Shown here piece by piece: positions 15,121 to 24,617 of a DNA stretch of 57,975 bases. Within the stretch, counting starts at the first letter, position 1. Every line of letters starts with the position of its first letter. The translations under genes and the position numbers were made by a program. The DNA comes from Micromonospora sonchi (lineage in GTDB: Bacteria; Actinomycetota; Actinomycetes; Mycobacteriales; Micromonosporaceae): contig NZ_BMNB01000036.1 in NCBI RefSeq assembly GCF_014646235.1, forward strand, positions 1 through 57,975. The letters are read 5' to 3'. The notes under the pieces are model-generated. The model was not told where the DNA came from, made no database searches, and saw nothing but the letters and a program-made list of their open reading frames with translations.

Positions 15121-16905
15121 GTGCCCACCTCGCCGCCGCGCCGCGACCGTCGCGCCGATCTGATCGTGGCGTTGGTCGCGCTGGCCCTCGCCGTCTGGGT
15201 GACCAGCGGGCTGTGGCGGGATCCGAACGGCCGCGCGATCACGGTCAACTCCAGCGACCAGGCGCTCTTCGAATGGCTGCTGGCCTTCGGCGGCCACACG
15301 GTGAGCCACGCGCAGAACCCGTTCTTCACGTACCTGATCAACGTTCCGGACGGGGTCAACCTCGCGGTCAACACCTCGATCACCGTGTACGCGGTGGTCT
15401 TCGCCCCGCTGACGTACCTGATCGGACCGCCCGCCACCTTCCTGGTGATCCTCACCCTGAACCTGGCCGCGACCGCCGTCGCCTGGTACTGGCTGCTCTC
15501 CCGGCACCTGGTCCGCAGCCGGTTCGCCGCCGCGCTCGGCGGCCTGTTCATCGGCTTCTCCCCCGGCATGGTCTCGCACGCCAACGCCCACCTGAACTGG
15601 ACCGCCGGCTGGCTGGTGCCGCTGCTGATCTGGCGGCTCTTCGCGCTGCGCCGGCCGGGTCACTGGCTACGTGACGGGGTGCTGCTCGGTCTGCTCGTCG
15701 CGGTCGCCTTCTCGATCGCCGCCGAGGGCCTGTTCTTCACCGCACTGGCGCTCGGCGTCTTCGTCGCCGTCTGGGCGCTGCACCCGGCCAACCGCGCCGA
15801 GGCCAGAGCCGTGCTGCCGTCGTTCCTGCGCGGGCTCGTGGTGACCGCGGTGGTCGCCGGGGCACTCCTGGCGTATCCGCTCTGGCTGCACTTCGCCGGA
15901 CCGCAGCGGTTCCACGGCACCGGATTCGACGCCGTGATCCATTCCGAGGACATCGCCGCGTACGCCGCGTACCCCCGCCGCTCGCTGGCCGGCGAGGCCG
16001 GCTTCGGCACCTCGCTGGCGCCGAACCCCACCGAGGAGAACTCCTTCTTCGGGCTGCCGCTGCTGGTGCTCGCCGTCGGCTGTTTCGTCCTGCTGTGGCG
16101 GGGTGGCGACCGGCGCCGCCGGCCCACCCTGTGGGCGTTGGGCATCCTCGGGGTGCTCTTCGCCGCGCTCTCCTTCGGGCCGGTGGCCAAGGTCGACGGC
16201 CGGCGGATCGACCTGCCGATGCCGTTCGATCTGTTCGGGCACCTGCCGGTGGTGAACGCCGCGCTGCCCGCCCGGCTCGCGCTGGTGGTGACTCCGGTGA
16301 TCGGCCTGCTGCTGGCGTACGCCGTGGACCAGTTCCGCCGGCGACCACCGCGCCGGGCGGCGGTGGTGGCCTGGACGGTCGGTTTCGCCGTGGCGCTGGT
16401 GCCGCTGTTCCCGACGCCGCTGCTGACCATTGAACGCGAGCCCATCCCGCGCTTCATCACCTCCGGCGTATGGCGGCAGTACGTCTCCCCGGGCGGCACG
16501 CTGACCCCGGCACCGCTGGCCCTGGACGTCTACCCCGACGGGCAGCGCTGGCAGGCGTACGCGCTGGCGAACCGGCAGGGTGAGTTCGCCATCCCGTCCG
16601 GCTTCTTCCTCGGCCCCGGCGGCCCCGAGGGGCGGGGCCGGATCGGGCCGGTGCCGCGTCCGTTCGGCGCGCTGCTGGACCAGGCCGCCCGCACCGGCCT
16701 GCCGCCGATCGTCACCGAGGGCACCCGCGAGGAGGTCCGGGCCGACCTGGCGCACTGGCGGATCGAGACGGTGGTGCTCGCCGACGAGGTGCACGGCGCC
16801 AAGTGGCCGGTCGACGAGGAGGCCGTCCGGCGCACGTTGACCATGCTGCTCGGCGAGCCGGAGCGGGTCGAGGACGTCTGGCTCTGGCGGGTCCGACAGC
16901 CGTGA
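15121..16905 (+). CDS. Polytopic membrane protein, GT-C glycosyltransferase-like
   Basis: 594 aa. About ten or more hydrophobic segments fill residues 15-430, followed by a soluble extracytoplasmic C-terminal domain of about 160 residues (from PTPLLTIEREPIPRF). The topology, early acidic residues and large periplasmic tail fit GT-C or YfhO-like membrane glycosyltransferases, but I see no motif that names a substrate. GTG 15121 is chosen because a -10-like TATCGT lies 6 nt upstream and protein-like sequence begins there; the frame is open further upstream only as non-coding sequence. Divergent from the esterase, upstream of lipB. Confidence 0.75.
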   Translation: MPTSPPRRDRRADLIVALVALALAVWVTSGLWRDPNGRAITVNSSDQALFEWLLAFGGHTVSHAQNPFFTYLINVPDGVNLAVNTSITVYAVVFAPLTYLIGPPATFLVILTLNLAATAVAWYWLLSRHLVRSRFAAALGGLFIGFSPGMVSHANAHLNWTAGWLVPLLIWRLFALRRPGHWLRDGVLLGLLVAVAFSIAAEGLFFTALALGVFVAVWALHPANRAEARAVLPSFLRGLVVTAVVAGALLAYPLWLHFAGPQRFHGTGFDAVIHSEDIAAYAAYPRRSLAGEAGFGTSLAPNPTEENSFFGLPLLVLAVGCFVLLWRGGDRRRRPTLWALGILGVLFAALSFGPVAKVDGRRIDLPMPFDLFGHLPVVNAALPARLALVVTPVIGLLLAYAVDQFRRRPPRRAAVVAWTVGFAVALVPLFPTPLLTIEREPIPRFITSGVWRQYVSPGGTLTPAPLALDVYPDGQRWQAYALANRQGEFAIPSGFFLGPGGPEGRGRIGPVPRPFGALLDQAARTGLPPIVTEGTREEVRADLAHWRIETVVLADEVHGAKWPVDEEAVRRTLTMLLGEPERVEDVWLWRVRQP

Positions 16906-16978
16906 CCCGGCCGGCTCCCGGAGGGGCCGCCCGCTGGTGAGCCGGCTCACGGGCGGGGGTGACCGGCGGGTACGGGTC

Positions 16979-16984
16979 TAGGCT
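16979..16984 (+). promoter_or_regulatory. -10 hexamer TAGGCT, leaderless start of lipB
   Basis: TAGGCT, a 7-nt spacer, then GTG 16992, with no SD. Supports GTG 16992 over the in-frame start at 16959. Confidence 0.5.
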
Positions 16985-16991
16985 GGTTCGC

Positions 16992-17630
16992 GTGAGCGCG
17001 ACCACCTCCGGCCTGACGGCCGTGCACGCCGGCGTCCTCGACTACAGCGCCGCCTGGGACGAACAGCGCCGCCTGCACGAGGCGGTGGTCTCCGGCGAGC
17101 GTGGCGACACCGTGCTGCTGCTGGAGCACCCGAGTGTCTACACCGCCGGCAAGCGCACCGAGCCGTGGGACCGACCGGTCGACGGCACCCCGGTGATCGA
17201 CGTCGACCGCGGCGGCAAGATCACCTGGCACGGCCCGGGGCAGCTGGTCGGGTACCCGATCCTGCGCCTGCCCGACCCGATCGACGTGGTCGCGTACGTC
17301 CGACGGGTCGAGCAGCTGCTGATCGACGTGTGCGCCGAGTTCGGCCTGACCGCGGGCCGGATCGAGGGACGCAGCGGGGTCTGGGTCCCGGCCGACGACC
17401 GGGGGCCGGCCCGCAAGGTCGCCGCCATCGGCATCCGGGTCGCCCGCGAGGTCACCCTGCACGGCTTCTCCATCAACTGCGACTGCGACCTGGCGTACTT
17501 CGACCGGATCGTGCCCTGCGGCATCCGCGACGCCGGAGTCACCTCGCTCACCGCCGAGCTGGGCCGCCCGGTCACCGTCGCCGACGTACTCCCCGTCGTC
17601 GAGCGTCGGCTGCCCATGCTGCTGGCCTGA
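16992..17630 (+). CDS. lipB: Octanoyltransferase LipB
   Basis: Transfers octanoate from octanoyl-ACP to lipoyl domains of 2-oxo acid dehydrogenases and GcvH, the first step of lipoate synthesis in the cytosol. 212 aa, usual length. Family motifs: LLLEHPSVYTAGKR (43-55), GGKITWHGPGQLVGYP (74-89, substrate pocket), RKVAAIGIR with catalytic Lys142, and VPCGIRDAGVTSL with catalytic Cys176. It works with lipA at 20415, separated here by a FUSC gene and an AspRS gene. Its last 59 bp overlap the convergent FUSC gene. Confidence 0.96.
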   Translation: MSATTSGLTAVHAGVLDYSAAWDEQRRLHEAVVSGERGDTVLLLEHPSVYTAGKRTEPWDRPVDGTPVIDVDRGGKITWHGPGQLVGYPILRLPDPIDVVAYVRRVEQLLIDVCAEFGLTAGRIEGRSGVWVPADDRGPARKVAAIGIRVAREVTLHGFSINCDCDLAYFDRIVPCGIRDAGVTSLTAELGRPVTVADVLPVVERRLPMLLA

Positions 17631-18648
17631 CCGGTCCGTCCCGTGCGGGTCGACGACTTCGGAGCCAGGGCTGGAGGAGGACGATCGCTCCGCCGATGAG
17701 GGCGCCGATCACCGTCTCGGCCCCACGGTCGAAGAGCAGCGACCCGGTCGGGCGGGCCGCGACGAGCTGGCCCATCAGCAGGGCCATCGGCGTGATGAAC
17801 AACAGCGCCAGCCCGTAGTTGCGTCCGACCAGCAGCTCGGTGACGATCTGCAGCCCCGCCACCACCAGCACGGTGGCGGCTGGTGACAGCCCCGGCGCAA
17901 GCAGTGCAGCGCTGGTCAGCAACCCGAGCAGGGTGCCGACGATCCGGTGCCCGGCCCGTACCAGCTGGGCGGTGACGCCCGGGGCACTGAGCGGCGCGAC
18001 CGCCGCCACCATGGCCCAGTACGGGTGCCCGATCCCGATGGCGGTCGCCGTTGCGCCGGACAGCAGGACGGCGACGGCGTAGCGCGCCGGCTCCCAGGTC
18101 CAGACGTGCCGGAGCCGGGCCGGGCGGCTCTTCCGCCGCCGGAAGAAGCTGCCGAGGTTGCCGACCAGCAGCGCGAAGAGGCTGCTGAGCCCGGCCACGG
18201 CCACCGCTGCCGGCACGTCGGAGACCGCGTGCGGGACCGAGGCCACGGCACCGAAGCCGAAGACGAGGAAGATCGGCCCCGGCGGGTGCCAGTCCTGCGC
18301 GGCGGCGAGCACCGCGCCCAACGCCGCGATGCCCGCCCCGACCGGCACCGCGGCCCAGGCCCGCGATTCCAGGGATCCGACCAGCACCCCGAGGACCACC
18401 GACACCGTGAGCGCCGCCCCGGCACTCGCCTGCATCGCCGCCCGGGACAGATGCACGTGGTTGCGCCCGTAGAGCGCGGTGAACGCGCCGAAGGCGGCGT
18501 ACAGCGACCAGTCGGGACGGTCGACCGCCAACACCGCGAGCAGCGGAACGAGGACGCTGACTCCGGCCCGCAACGCGACCCGGTAGGCGCCCTGCTCCTG
18601 GCGGATGTGCAGCAGGCCCCGCAGCGTCGCCCGGAGCTGCTCGCCCAT
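17572..18648 (-). CDS. FUSC-family membrane protein
   Basis: Membrane protein of 358 aa with two blocks of hydrophobic segments (about 25-165 and 185-330), each containing a conserved-looking pair, typical of the FUSC / aromatic-acid-exporter-like superfamily. GRNYGLALLFITPMALLMGQ near 270-290 is a family hallmark. AAGGAGGG sits 3 nt before the ATG. The last 20 residues (basic, DARRRGVRRRR) are read antisense to the lipB 3' end, so the C terminus is low-complexity and unlikely to be functional. The transported compound is unknown. Confidence 0.85.
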   Translation of the reverse strand: MGEQLRATLRGLLHIRQEQGAYRVALRAGVSVLVPLLAVLAVDRPDWSLYAAFGAFTALYGRNHVHLSRAAMQASAGAALTVSVVLGVLVGSLESRAWAAVPVGAGIAALGAVLAAAQDWHPPGPIFLVFGFGAVASVPHAVSDVPAAVAVAGLSSLFALLVGNLGSFFRRRKSRPARLRHVWTWEPARYAVAVLLSGATATAIGIGHPYWAMVAAVAPLSAPGVTAQLVRAGHRIVGTLLGLLTSAALLAPGLSPAATVLVVAGLQIVTELLVGRNYGLALLFITPMALLMGQLVAARPTGSLLFDRGAETVIGALIGGAIVLLQPWLRSRRPARDGPVRPAAWAADARRRGVRRRR

Positions 18649-18867
18649 CGCCCTCCTTCATGCCCGGCGCTCCGAGGAATGCTCCGGGTGCATTTCGGGT
18701 CGTGCCCGAGGCCCTTGACCAATCCTTCATATCGCGCGGACCGGCACCGGGGTGGTGAACCCCCGCAGCGAGGGCGACCTGGACGCGGCGGTGCTGGCGC
18801 GTCGCCGGCCCGCTGGGCCGCGCGGCGGACACGACGATGCCGGCGTACCGGCGAAGATCCGCAGGGT

Positions 18868-20154
18868 CTAGGGGGTCAGGCGGTGCAAATCGCGGGGGAA
18901 GGCGGTGACCTCGCGGACGTTGGCAGCGCCGACCAGCCGGGCCACGAAACGTTCCAGGCCGATGGCGAATCCGCCATGCGGCGGCAGGCCGTGCCGGAAG
19001 GCGTCGACATATCCGGCGTACGGCTCGACCGGCTCGCCGCGGGCGGCCAGGGCGGCCAGGTAGTCGGCGTGCCGGTGCAGCCGCTGCCCGCCGGTGACCA
19101 GCTCCAGTCCCCGGAACAGCAGGTCGAATCCGTTCGAGTGGCCCGGTCGGGCCGGGTCGGGGTGGGTGTAGAAGGGGCGCTTCGCCATCGGGTACCCGGT
19201 GACGAAGACGAAGTCCGACCCATGTTCGCGCCGGGCCCACTCCCCCAGCGCGCGTTCGTGCGCCGGCGCCAGATCCGGCTCGTCGGCGGGCGCCCCGGCG
19301 ATCCGCAGCGCCTCGGTGAAGTGCACGGCCGGAATCCGCGCCGGCACGGCCGGCAGCTCCACACCGAGGCTGGCCAGCGCGCCACCGGCCCGGTCGCCGA
19401 CCGCGTCGAGCATCCCGGCGATGGTGTCCCGCAGCACCGCCATCACGTCCCGGTGGTCGGTGACGAAGCCCAGTTCGGCGTCGAGCGAGGTGTACTGCGC
19501 CAGGTGCCGTACGGTGTCGTGCGGCTCGGCCCGGAACACCGGCCCGACCTCGTAGACCCGCTCGAAGACGCCAACCATCAACTGCTTGTAAAACTGCGGC
19601 GACTGGGCCAGGTACGCCGGCCGGCCGAACCAGTCCAGCGCGAACACGTTCGCTCCGCTCTCGGTGGACGAGGCGACCACCTTCGGTGTGTGGATCTCCA
19701 CGAACCGTCGGGCGTCGAGCGCGGACCGGAACCCGGCCACCGCCGCCGCCGAGATCCGCAGCGCCGCGGAGCGGGTCGGGTGCCGCAGCGCGACGGGTGC
19801 GTTGTCGAGCTGGGTGGGGAGGCTGGCGGTGAGCGCCGGCCGGTACAGGTCGAACGGGGGCGGTACGGCGGGCGGGCCGAGCGGACGTACCGTCGGGTCG
19901 GTCAGCTCGACCCCGGCGGGCGCGGTGGCGTTGGCGACCACCGTGCCCACCACCTCGACGACGGTCTCCTCGGACAGCGCCTCGACGGTGGCGCGTACCG
20001 CCGGGTCGGTGACCACGACCTGGGCGAGGCCGGCGGCGTCCCGCACGATCAGGAAGGCCACCGACTTGAGCAGCCGGCGGCGGTGCACCCAGCCGGCGAT
20101 GCGGACGGTGTCACCGATGTGCGGGGTGAGTTGGTCGGACAGGATGCGTTGCAC
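18868..20154 (-). CDS. aspS: Archaeal-type aspartyl-tRNA synthetase (probably aspartate--tRNA(Asn/Asp) ligase)
   Basis: Charges tRNA with aspartate. 428 aa, without the large GAD insertion domain of the roughly 590-aa bacterial AspRS, so it belongs to the archaeal/eukaryal-type group, which in bacteria is often non-discriminating. OB-fold domain about 1-100 (VRIAGWVHRRRLLKSVAFL), then class II motif 2 FRAEPHDTVRHLAQYTSLD and motif 3 GGFAIGLERFVARL. The GTG at 20154 is chosen because GAGGAG lies 9 nt upstream and archaeal-type enzymes start MQR-like; a GTG 39 nt upstream is in frame. It is probably a second AspRS beside the standard one elsewhere, which cannot be seen here. Confidence 0.85.
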   Translation of the reverse strand: MQRILSDQLTPHIGDTVRIAGWVHRRRLLKSVAFLIVRDAAGLAQVVVTDPAVRATVEALSEETVVEVVGTVVANATAPAGVELTDPTVRPLGPPAVPPPFDLYRPALTASLPTQLDNAPVALRHPTRSAALRISAAAVAGFRSALDARRFVEIHTPKVVASSTESGANVFALDWFGRPAYLAQSPQFYKQLMVGVFERVYEVGPVFRAEPHDTVRHLAQYTSLDAELGFVTDHRDVMAVLRDTIAGMLDAVGDRAGGALASLGVELPAVPARIPAVHFTEALRIAGAPADEPDLAPAHERALGEWARREHGSDFVFVTGYPMAKRPFYTHPDPARPGHSNGFDLLFRGLELVTGGQRLHRHADYLAALAARGEPVEPYAGYVDAFRHGLPPHGGFAIGLERFVARLVGAANVREVTAFPRDLHRLTP

Positions 20155-20218
20155 AGTGGGCTGCTCCTCGGTCGATCGCAACGCCTTCGCCACCCTCGGG
20201 TTCTACTGGGCACGCAGT

Positions 20219-20274
20219 GTTAAGAAGGGGCCCCTGCTCTACCGCAGGCGTTAAAAGGGGGCCCTTCCTTACAC
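20219..20274. repeat. GGGGCCC interspersed repeat, copy 2 (56 bp)
   Basis: GTTAAGAAGGGGCCCC starts the left half, GTTAAAAGGGGGCCC the right half, ending CTTACAC. It lies between the 5' ends of the divergent aspS and lipA genes. Confidence 0.85.
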
Positions 20275-20402
20275 TGCGGGGCACGCTAACATCGCGCGCC
20301 GCCGCTGCGTCACGCATTTTCTCCGGCACTGGTGTCCGGTATCACAGGGTTTTTCCGGGTGACGGCGGTCGCCCGCAGTTCATCGACCACCGCCGTGCGG
20401 CG

Positions 20403-20408
20403 TAGGCT
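20403..20408 (+). promoter_or_regulatory. -10 hexamer TAGGCT, leaderless start of lipA
   Basis: TAGGCT, 6-nt spacer, then GTG 20415, without an SD. Confidence 0.5.
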
Positions 20409-20414
20409 CGTTTT

Positions 20415-21398
20415 GTGACGATCGAGCACTCCGCGCCGACGACCGGCCCGGCCGCGCGTACCGCGACGCCCGCCCCCGAGGGGCGACGGCTGCTGCGGAT
20501 CGAGGCGCGCAACGCCGAGACGCCGATCGAGCGCAAGCCGCCGTGGATCAAGGTCAAGGCCAAGATGGGCCCGGAGTACACCCAGCTGCGCGGGCTGGTC
20601 GCCCGCGAAGGGTTGCACACCGTGTGCCAGGAGGCCGGCTGCCCGAACATCTACGAGTGCTGGGAGGACCGCGAGGCCACCTTCCTCATCGGCGGTGACC
20701 AGTGCACCCGCCGCTGCGACTTCTGCCAGATCGACACCGGCAAGCCGGCCGAGTTCGACGCCGACGAGCCGCGCCGGGTGGCCGAGTCGGTGGTGTCGAT
20801 GGGCCTGCGGTACGCCACCATCACCGGCGTCGCCCGCGACGACCTGCCCGACGGCGGCGCCTGGCTCTACGCCGAGACCGTCCGGCAGATCCACACCCTG
20901 CACCCCGGCTGCGGTGTCGAGCTGCTGATTCCCGACTTCAACGCCGTGCCCGAGCAGCTCGCCGAGGTGTTCGGCGCCCGCCCCGAGGTGCTGGCGCACA
21001 ACGTCGAGACGGTGCCGCGGATCTTCAAGCGGATCCGGCCGGCGTTCCGCTACGAGCGTTCCCTGGACGTCATCCGGCAGGCCCGCGCGGCCGGCCTGGT
21101 CACCAAGAGCAACCTGATCCTGGGCCTGGGCGAGGAGCGCGCCGAGATCTCCCAGGCCCTGCGCGACCTGCACGCGGCCGGCTGCGAACTGATCACCATC
21201 ACGCAGTACCTTCGCCCCTCCCCCCGACACCACCCGGTCGAGCGCTGGGTCAAGCCGGAGGAGTTCGTCGAGCTGAGCGCCGAGGCCGAGGAGATCGGCT
21301 TCGCCGGGGTGCTGAGCGGGCCGCTGGTGCGCTCGTCGTACCGCGCCGGCCGCCTCTACCAGCAGGCCCTGGCCGCCCGCCAACCCGCCCTCTCCTGA
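20415..21398 (+). CDS. lipA: Lipoyl synthase LipA
   Basis: Radical-SAM enzyme that inserts two sulfurs into protein-bound octanoate, completing lipoate synthesis after LipB. 327 aa, usual length. Auxiliary cluster Cys71, Cys76, Cys82 (CQEAGCPNIYEC), radical-SAM cluster Cys97, Cys101, Cys104 (CTRRCDFC), and the C-terminal RSSYRAG serine ligand motif are all present. The N-terminal 30 residues are a Pro/Ala-rich extension common in actinobacteria. Followed by a 13-bp tandem repeat and by the convergent LuxR pseudogene. Confidence 0.97.
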   Translation: MTIEHSAPTTGPAARTATPAPEGRRLLRIEARNAETPIERKPPWIKVKAKMGPEYTQLRGLVAREGLHTVCQEAGCPNIYECWEDREATFLIGGDQCTRRCDFCQIDTGKPAEFDADEPRRVAESVVSMGLRYATITGVARDDLPDGGAWLYAETVRQIHTLHPGCGVELLIPDFNAVPEQLAEVFGARPEVLAHNVETVPRIFKRIRPAFRYERSLDVIRQARAAGLVTKSNLILGLGEERAEISQALRDLHAAGCELITITQYLRPSPRHHPVERWVKPEEFVELSAEAEEIGFAGVLSGPLVRSSYRAGRLYQQALAARQPALS

Positions 21399-21420
21399 CC
21401 CCCGCCGCCCCGCCCCGCCC

Positions 21421-21519
21421 GCCTGTCCGCCCCGCCTGTCCGCCCCGCCTGTCCGCCCCGCCTGTCCGCCCCGCCTGTCCGCCCCGCCTGTCCGCCCCGC
21501 CTGTCCGCCCCGCCTGTCC
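21421..21519. repeat. 13-bp tandem repeat, eight copies
   Basis: Unit GCCTGTCCGCCCC repeated eight times with no visible variation until the last, truncated copy. It starts 22 bp after the lipA stop, in the gap between convergent lipA and the LuxR gene. Too short and contiguous to be CRISPR. It is C/T-rich on the lipA sense strand. Confidence 0.9.
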
Positions 21520-21522
21520 GGC

Positions 21523-21589
21523 GATCATGCACTTGTGGTCGCCGTTCTGCGGCCTTCGTCGCTTATGCGGCGACAGAAACTGCAAGATC
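21523..21589. repeat. Imperfect palindromic repeat E
   Basis: GATC-ended inverted repeat: about 17 of 22 positions pair between the arm starting 21523 (GATCATGCACTTG) and the arm ending 21589 (CTGCAAGATC), with TCGCCG/CGGCGA at the inner ends. It lies between convergent lipA and the LuxR gene and is possibly terminator-like. Confidence 0.6.
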
Positions 21590-21620
21590 GACGACGCGGA
21601 GGTTGGTGGCGGTGCGGGCG

Positions 21621-24517
21621 TCAGGAGGGGTTGGTCAGGAGGTTCAGGCGGTGGGCGACGGCGGCGGCCTCCACCCGGTTGGTCACGTCGAGCTTGGCGA
21701 TGATCCGGGAGACGTGCACGCTGGCCGTCTTCGGTGAGATGAACAGTTGCTCGGCGATCCGACTGTTGCTGAGCCCTTCGGCCACCAGGCGCAGCACCTC
21801 CCGTTCCCGCTCGGTGAGCAGGTCCGCACCCGGCCCGGACCGGCCCGCACCCCGCAGACCGATGCGGCGGGCCAGGGTGGCGGCCTGCTCCGCGAGCAGC
21901 GCCGCGCCGAGCCCGTCGGCGAGCGTCACGGCCTCGCGTACTGCCGCCACCACCTCCTCCCGCCCCCGGCCCCGGCCGCCACCTCGGCGAAGAGCAGCAA
22001 CACCCGGGCCAGCGCCGCGGGTTGGCCGGCGGTCCGCCATGCCGCGACCGCGACCCGGCAGGCGGCGAGCGGATCGTCGCCGGGAGCCACCGTGGCGGCG
22101 ACCTCGGCGGCGTACGCCCGTTCGGCGGGGAACCGGGCCGGGACGGTGACGGCCAGCGCGGCCACCCGTGCGACGAGTTCGTCGTCGGCGGTGTGCCGGG
22201 CGACCCGGGCCTGAGCGGCGAGCACCGGCCAGCCGTAGCGGGGGGACGCGACGATCGCCGGATCATCCAGGCTCGCTGCCACGGCACGGAGCGCCTCGGC
22301 CCGGTCGTCGGCGGCGAGCGCCGCCGCGAGCCGCAGTTCCACCAGCGGCAGCCGGTGGTGTGGGTGCAGGTACGGCTTGGTGAGGAAGGCGAGCGCCCGG
22401 CCCACCGTCTCGTCGGCGCCCGGATGTCCCTGGGCCAGCCGCAGCCCGGCCCGCAGTTGCAGCCAGTGCACCCCGGTCACCCCGGGCGGGTCGAGCCGGG
22501 CCGCCTCGGCACACACCTGGTCGGCCTCCGCCCAGCGGCCCAGCGCCACCAACGCCTCGGCCCGGTTGGAGAGCAGGTACGCGCCGGTGGAGCGGCTGAT
22601 CCCGACCCGACGCGCCTCGGTCATCCCGTCGGCGGCAGCCCGCGCCGACTCCTCGTACCGGCCCAGCTCGAAGAGCACGTCGGAGATGTGCACCAGGGCG
22701 CGGACCAGCGCCGGCGTCTCACCGGCGGTGCGGGCCAGCGCCGCACACCGGCGCAGCTCGGCCAGGCCGAGATCCCCCACGCCGTCGCGGCACCGCAGCA
22801 CCGCGAGCTGCACCGGCAGCAGGGCATCGTTCACCCCGGCGGCCGCCGCGACCGCCCTCACCTCGGCGGCGATCCGGGCCCCGTCGGCCTGGTCGATGCG
22901 AGCCAGATTGTTGGCGAGGTCGGCGAGCAGCCGCAGCCGTTCCGGGCCGTCGGGCACCGTGGACGCCAGCCGGTACGCCTCGCGCAGCTCGGTGGCGCCG
23001 TCGCTCTTGCCGAGCATGGCCAGCATCCGACCGCGCTGGTCCAGCAGCTGTGCCGCGCGCAACGGCTGAGCCTCGGTGTCCACTTCGGCCAGCGCCGCCC
23101 GGGTCAGGGTCAACGCCCGGTGGTAGTCACCGGCGGTGACGGCGGCCCTCAGGGTCTCCTCCAGCAGCGCCAGGTGATCGATGCCGAGCCGTTCGGCCGC
23201 GTCGGGCACCAGCTCCCACAGCTCCAGCACCCGTTCCAGCAGCCGCGCCTGCTCGGCGTACGCGTATCGCTCGGCGGCGGCGCAGGCGGCCGCGCGGGCG
23301 GCGACCAGGGCGCGTGGGTGGTCATGGGCGGCGTACCAGTGGTGGGCGATCTCGGCCGGGGCGCGCCCGGCGGCGACGAGATGTGGCTGGGCCTCGACGG
23401 CGGCGGCGAACCGGGCGTGCAGCCGGGCATGTTCGCCGGGGAGCAACTCGTCGTGCACCGCCTCGCGGACCAGCGCGTGCCGGAACTCGTAGTCGCCGTC
23501 AGGGTCGGCCACCAGCAGTTGGGCGGCGACGGCGGCCCGCAGCGCGTCGTCCAGTTCCGGCTCGGGGAGGCCGGCCACCTCGGCGAGCAGCTGATGGGCC
23601 AGGCGGATACCGCCGGCCGCGGCGATCCGCAGCACCCGCTGGGCCGGATCGGGCAACCGGTCCACCCGGGCCAGCAGCAGGTCGCGCAGGGTGTCCGGCA
23701 GAGCGGCACAGCCGATCGGGCTGCCGGCGGCGGCCAACTCCTCGATGAAGAGCGGATTGCCCTGGGTACGGTCGTGGATGTCGTCGACCGCGCGGGCGGC
23801 CGGCTCGTTACCCAGCAGCCCGGCGAGGACCGCCCCGGTGCCGTCCCGGTCCAGCCGTCCCAGCTCGATCCGGTCGACGTCCCGGGCCCGCTCCAGCTCG
23901 GCGAGAAACGGCCGCAGCGGATGGCCCCGGTGCAGCTCGTCGGTGCGGTAGGTGCAGACCAGCAGCATCCGTCCGGTGCGCGCGGCCCGCACCAGAAAGC
24001 CGATCAGGTCGCGGGTCGACCGGTCGGCCCAGTGCAGGTCCTCGACCACCAGCACCAGCGGTTGGTCGGCGGCGAGGCGGCCGAACAACTCGGCGACCAG
24101 GTCGAAGAGGTAACCGCGGGGTGCCTCCGAGGGCGCGATGGCCACCGGCGACACCAGGCCGGCCGGTACCCGGGCCAGCTCCGGCAGCAGGCGGGCGAAC
24201 TCGGCCTCGTACCCGTCGAAGACGGCGGCGCCGTCGCGGCGCAGCACCGTGCGCAGCGCCGCGGCGAACGGGGCGAACGGCAGACCGGCCTCGCCGAGTT
24301 CGAGACACTGGCCCACCAGCAGGCGGGCATCCTCGCCGACCGACCGGCCGAACTCCTCCAGCAGCCGGGTCTTGCCGACCCCGGCCTCACCGCCGACCAG
24401 GACGGTGACCGGCTCGCCGGCGCGAGCATGGCCGAGCGCCTCGCTCAGCCGCGTCATCTCGCGCTGACGGCCGACGAGGACGGTGCTGGTGGCGCGGACG
24501 GTCACGGCACCGAGCAT
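21621..24517 (-). pseudogene. LAL-type LuxR regulator split by a one-base frameshift
   Basis: Large ATP-binding LuxR (LAL) regulator. The N-terminal frame (24517 to 21926, 863 aa) has Walker A GGEAGVGKTR (42-51), Walker B VVEDLHWADRST, a winged-helix region and TPR-like repeats. Protein-like sequence then continues in another frame (EEVVAAVREAVTLADG, then the LuxR HTH LLTEREREVLRLVAEG with NSRIAEQLFISPKTASVHV) to a stop at 21621. Adding one base in the C-run at 21963-21967 (sense-strand G5) restores one frame of exactly 965 codons. As written, the protein loses its DNA-binding domain. Sequencing error, phase variation and true decay are all possible. AGGAGG precedes the start. Confidence 0.85.
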
Positions 24518-24561
24518 GCCATGCCCTCCTTTCCCATCCGCACCTCGTGCACCGTCTGTCT

Positions 24562-24617
24562 GTTAAGAAGGGGCCCCTCCTCTACCCCAGGCGTTAAGAA
24601 GGGGCCCTTCCTTACAC
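24562..24617. repeat. GGGGCCC interspersed repeat, copy 3 (56 bp)
   Basis: GTTAAGAAGGGGCCCC and GTTAAGAAGGGGCCC half-units, ending CTTACAC. It lies upstream of the LuxR gene and its right end contains the TAA stop (24612-24614) of the 53-aa gene. Confidence 0.85.

Noticed and set aside
21421..21519. CRISPR array
   Set aside because: Units are 13 bp and contiguous, without spacers; no cas genes in the window.
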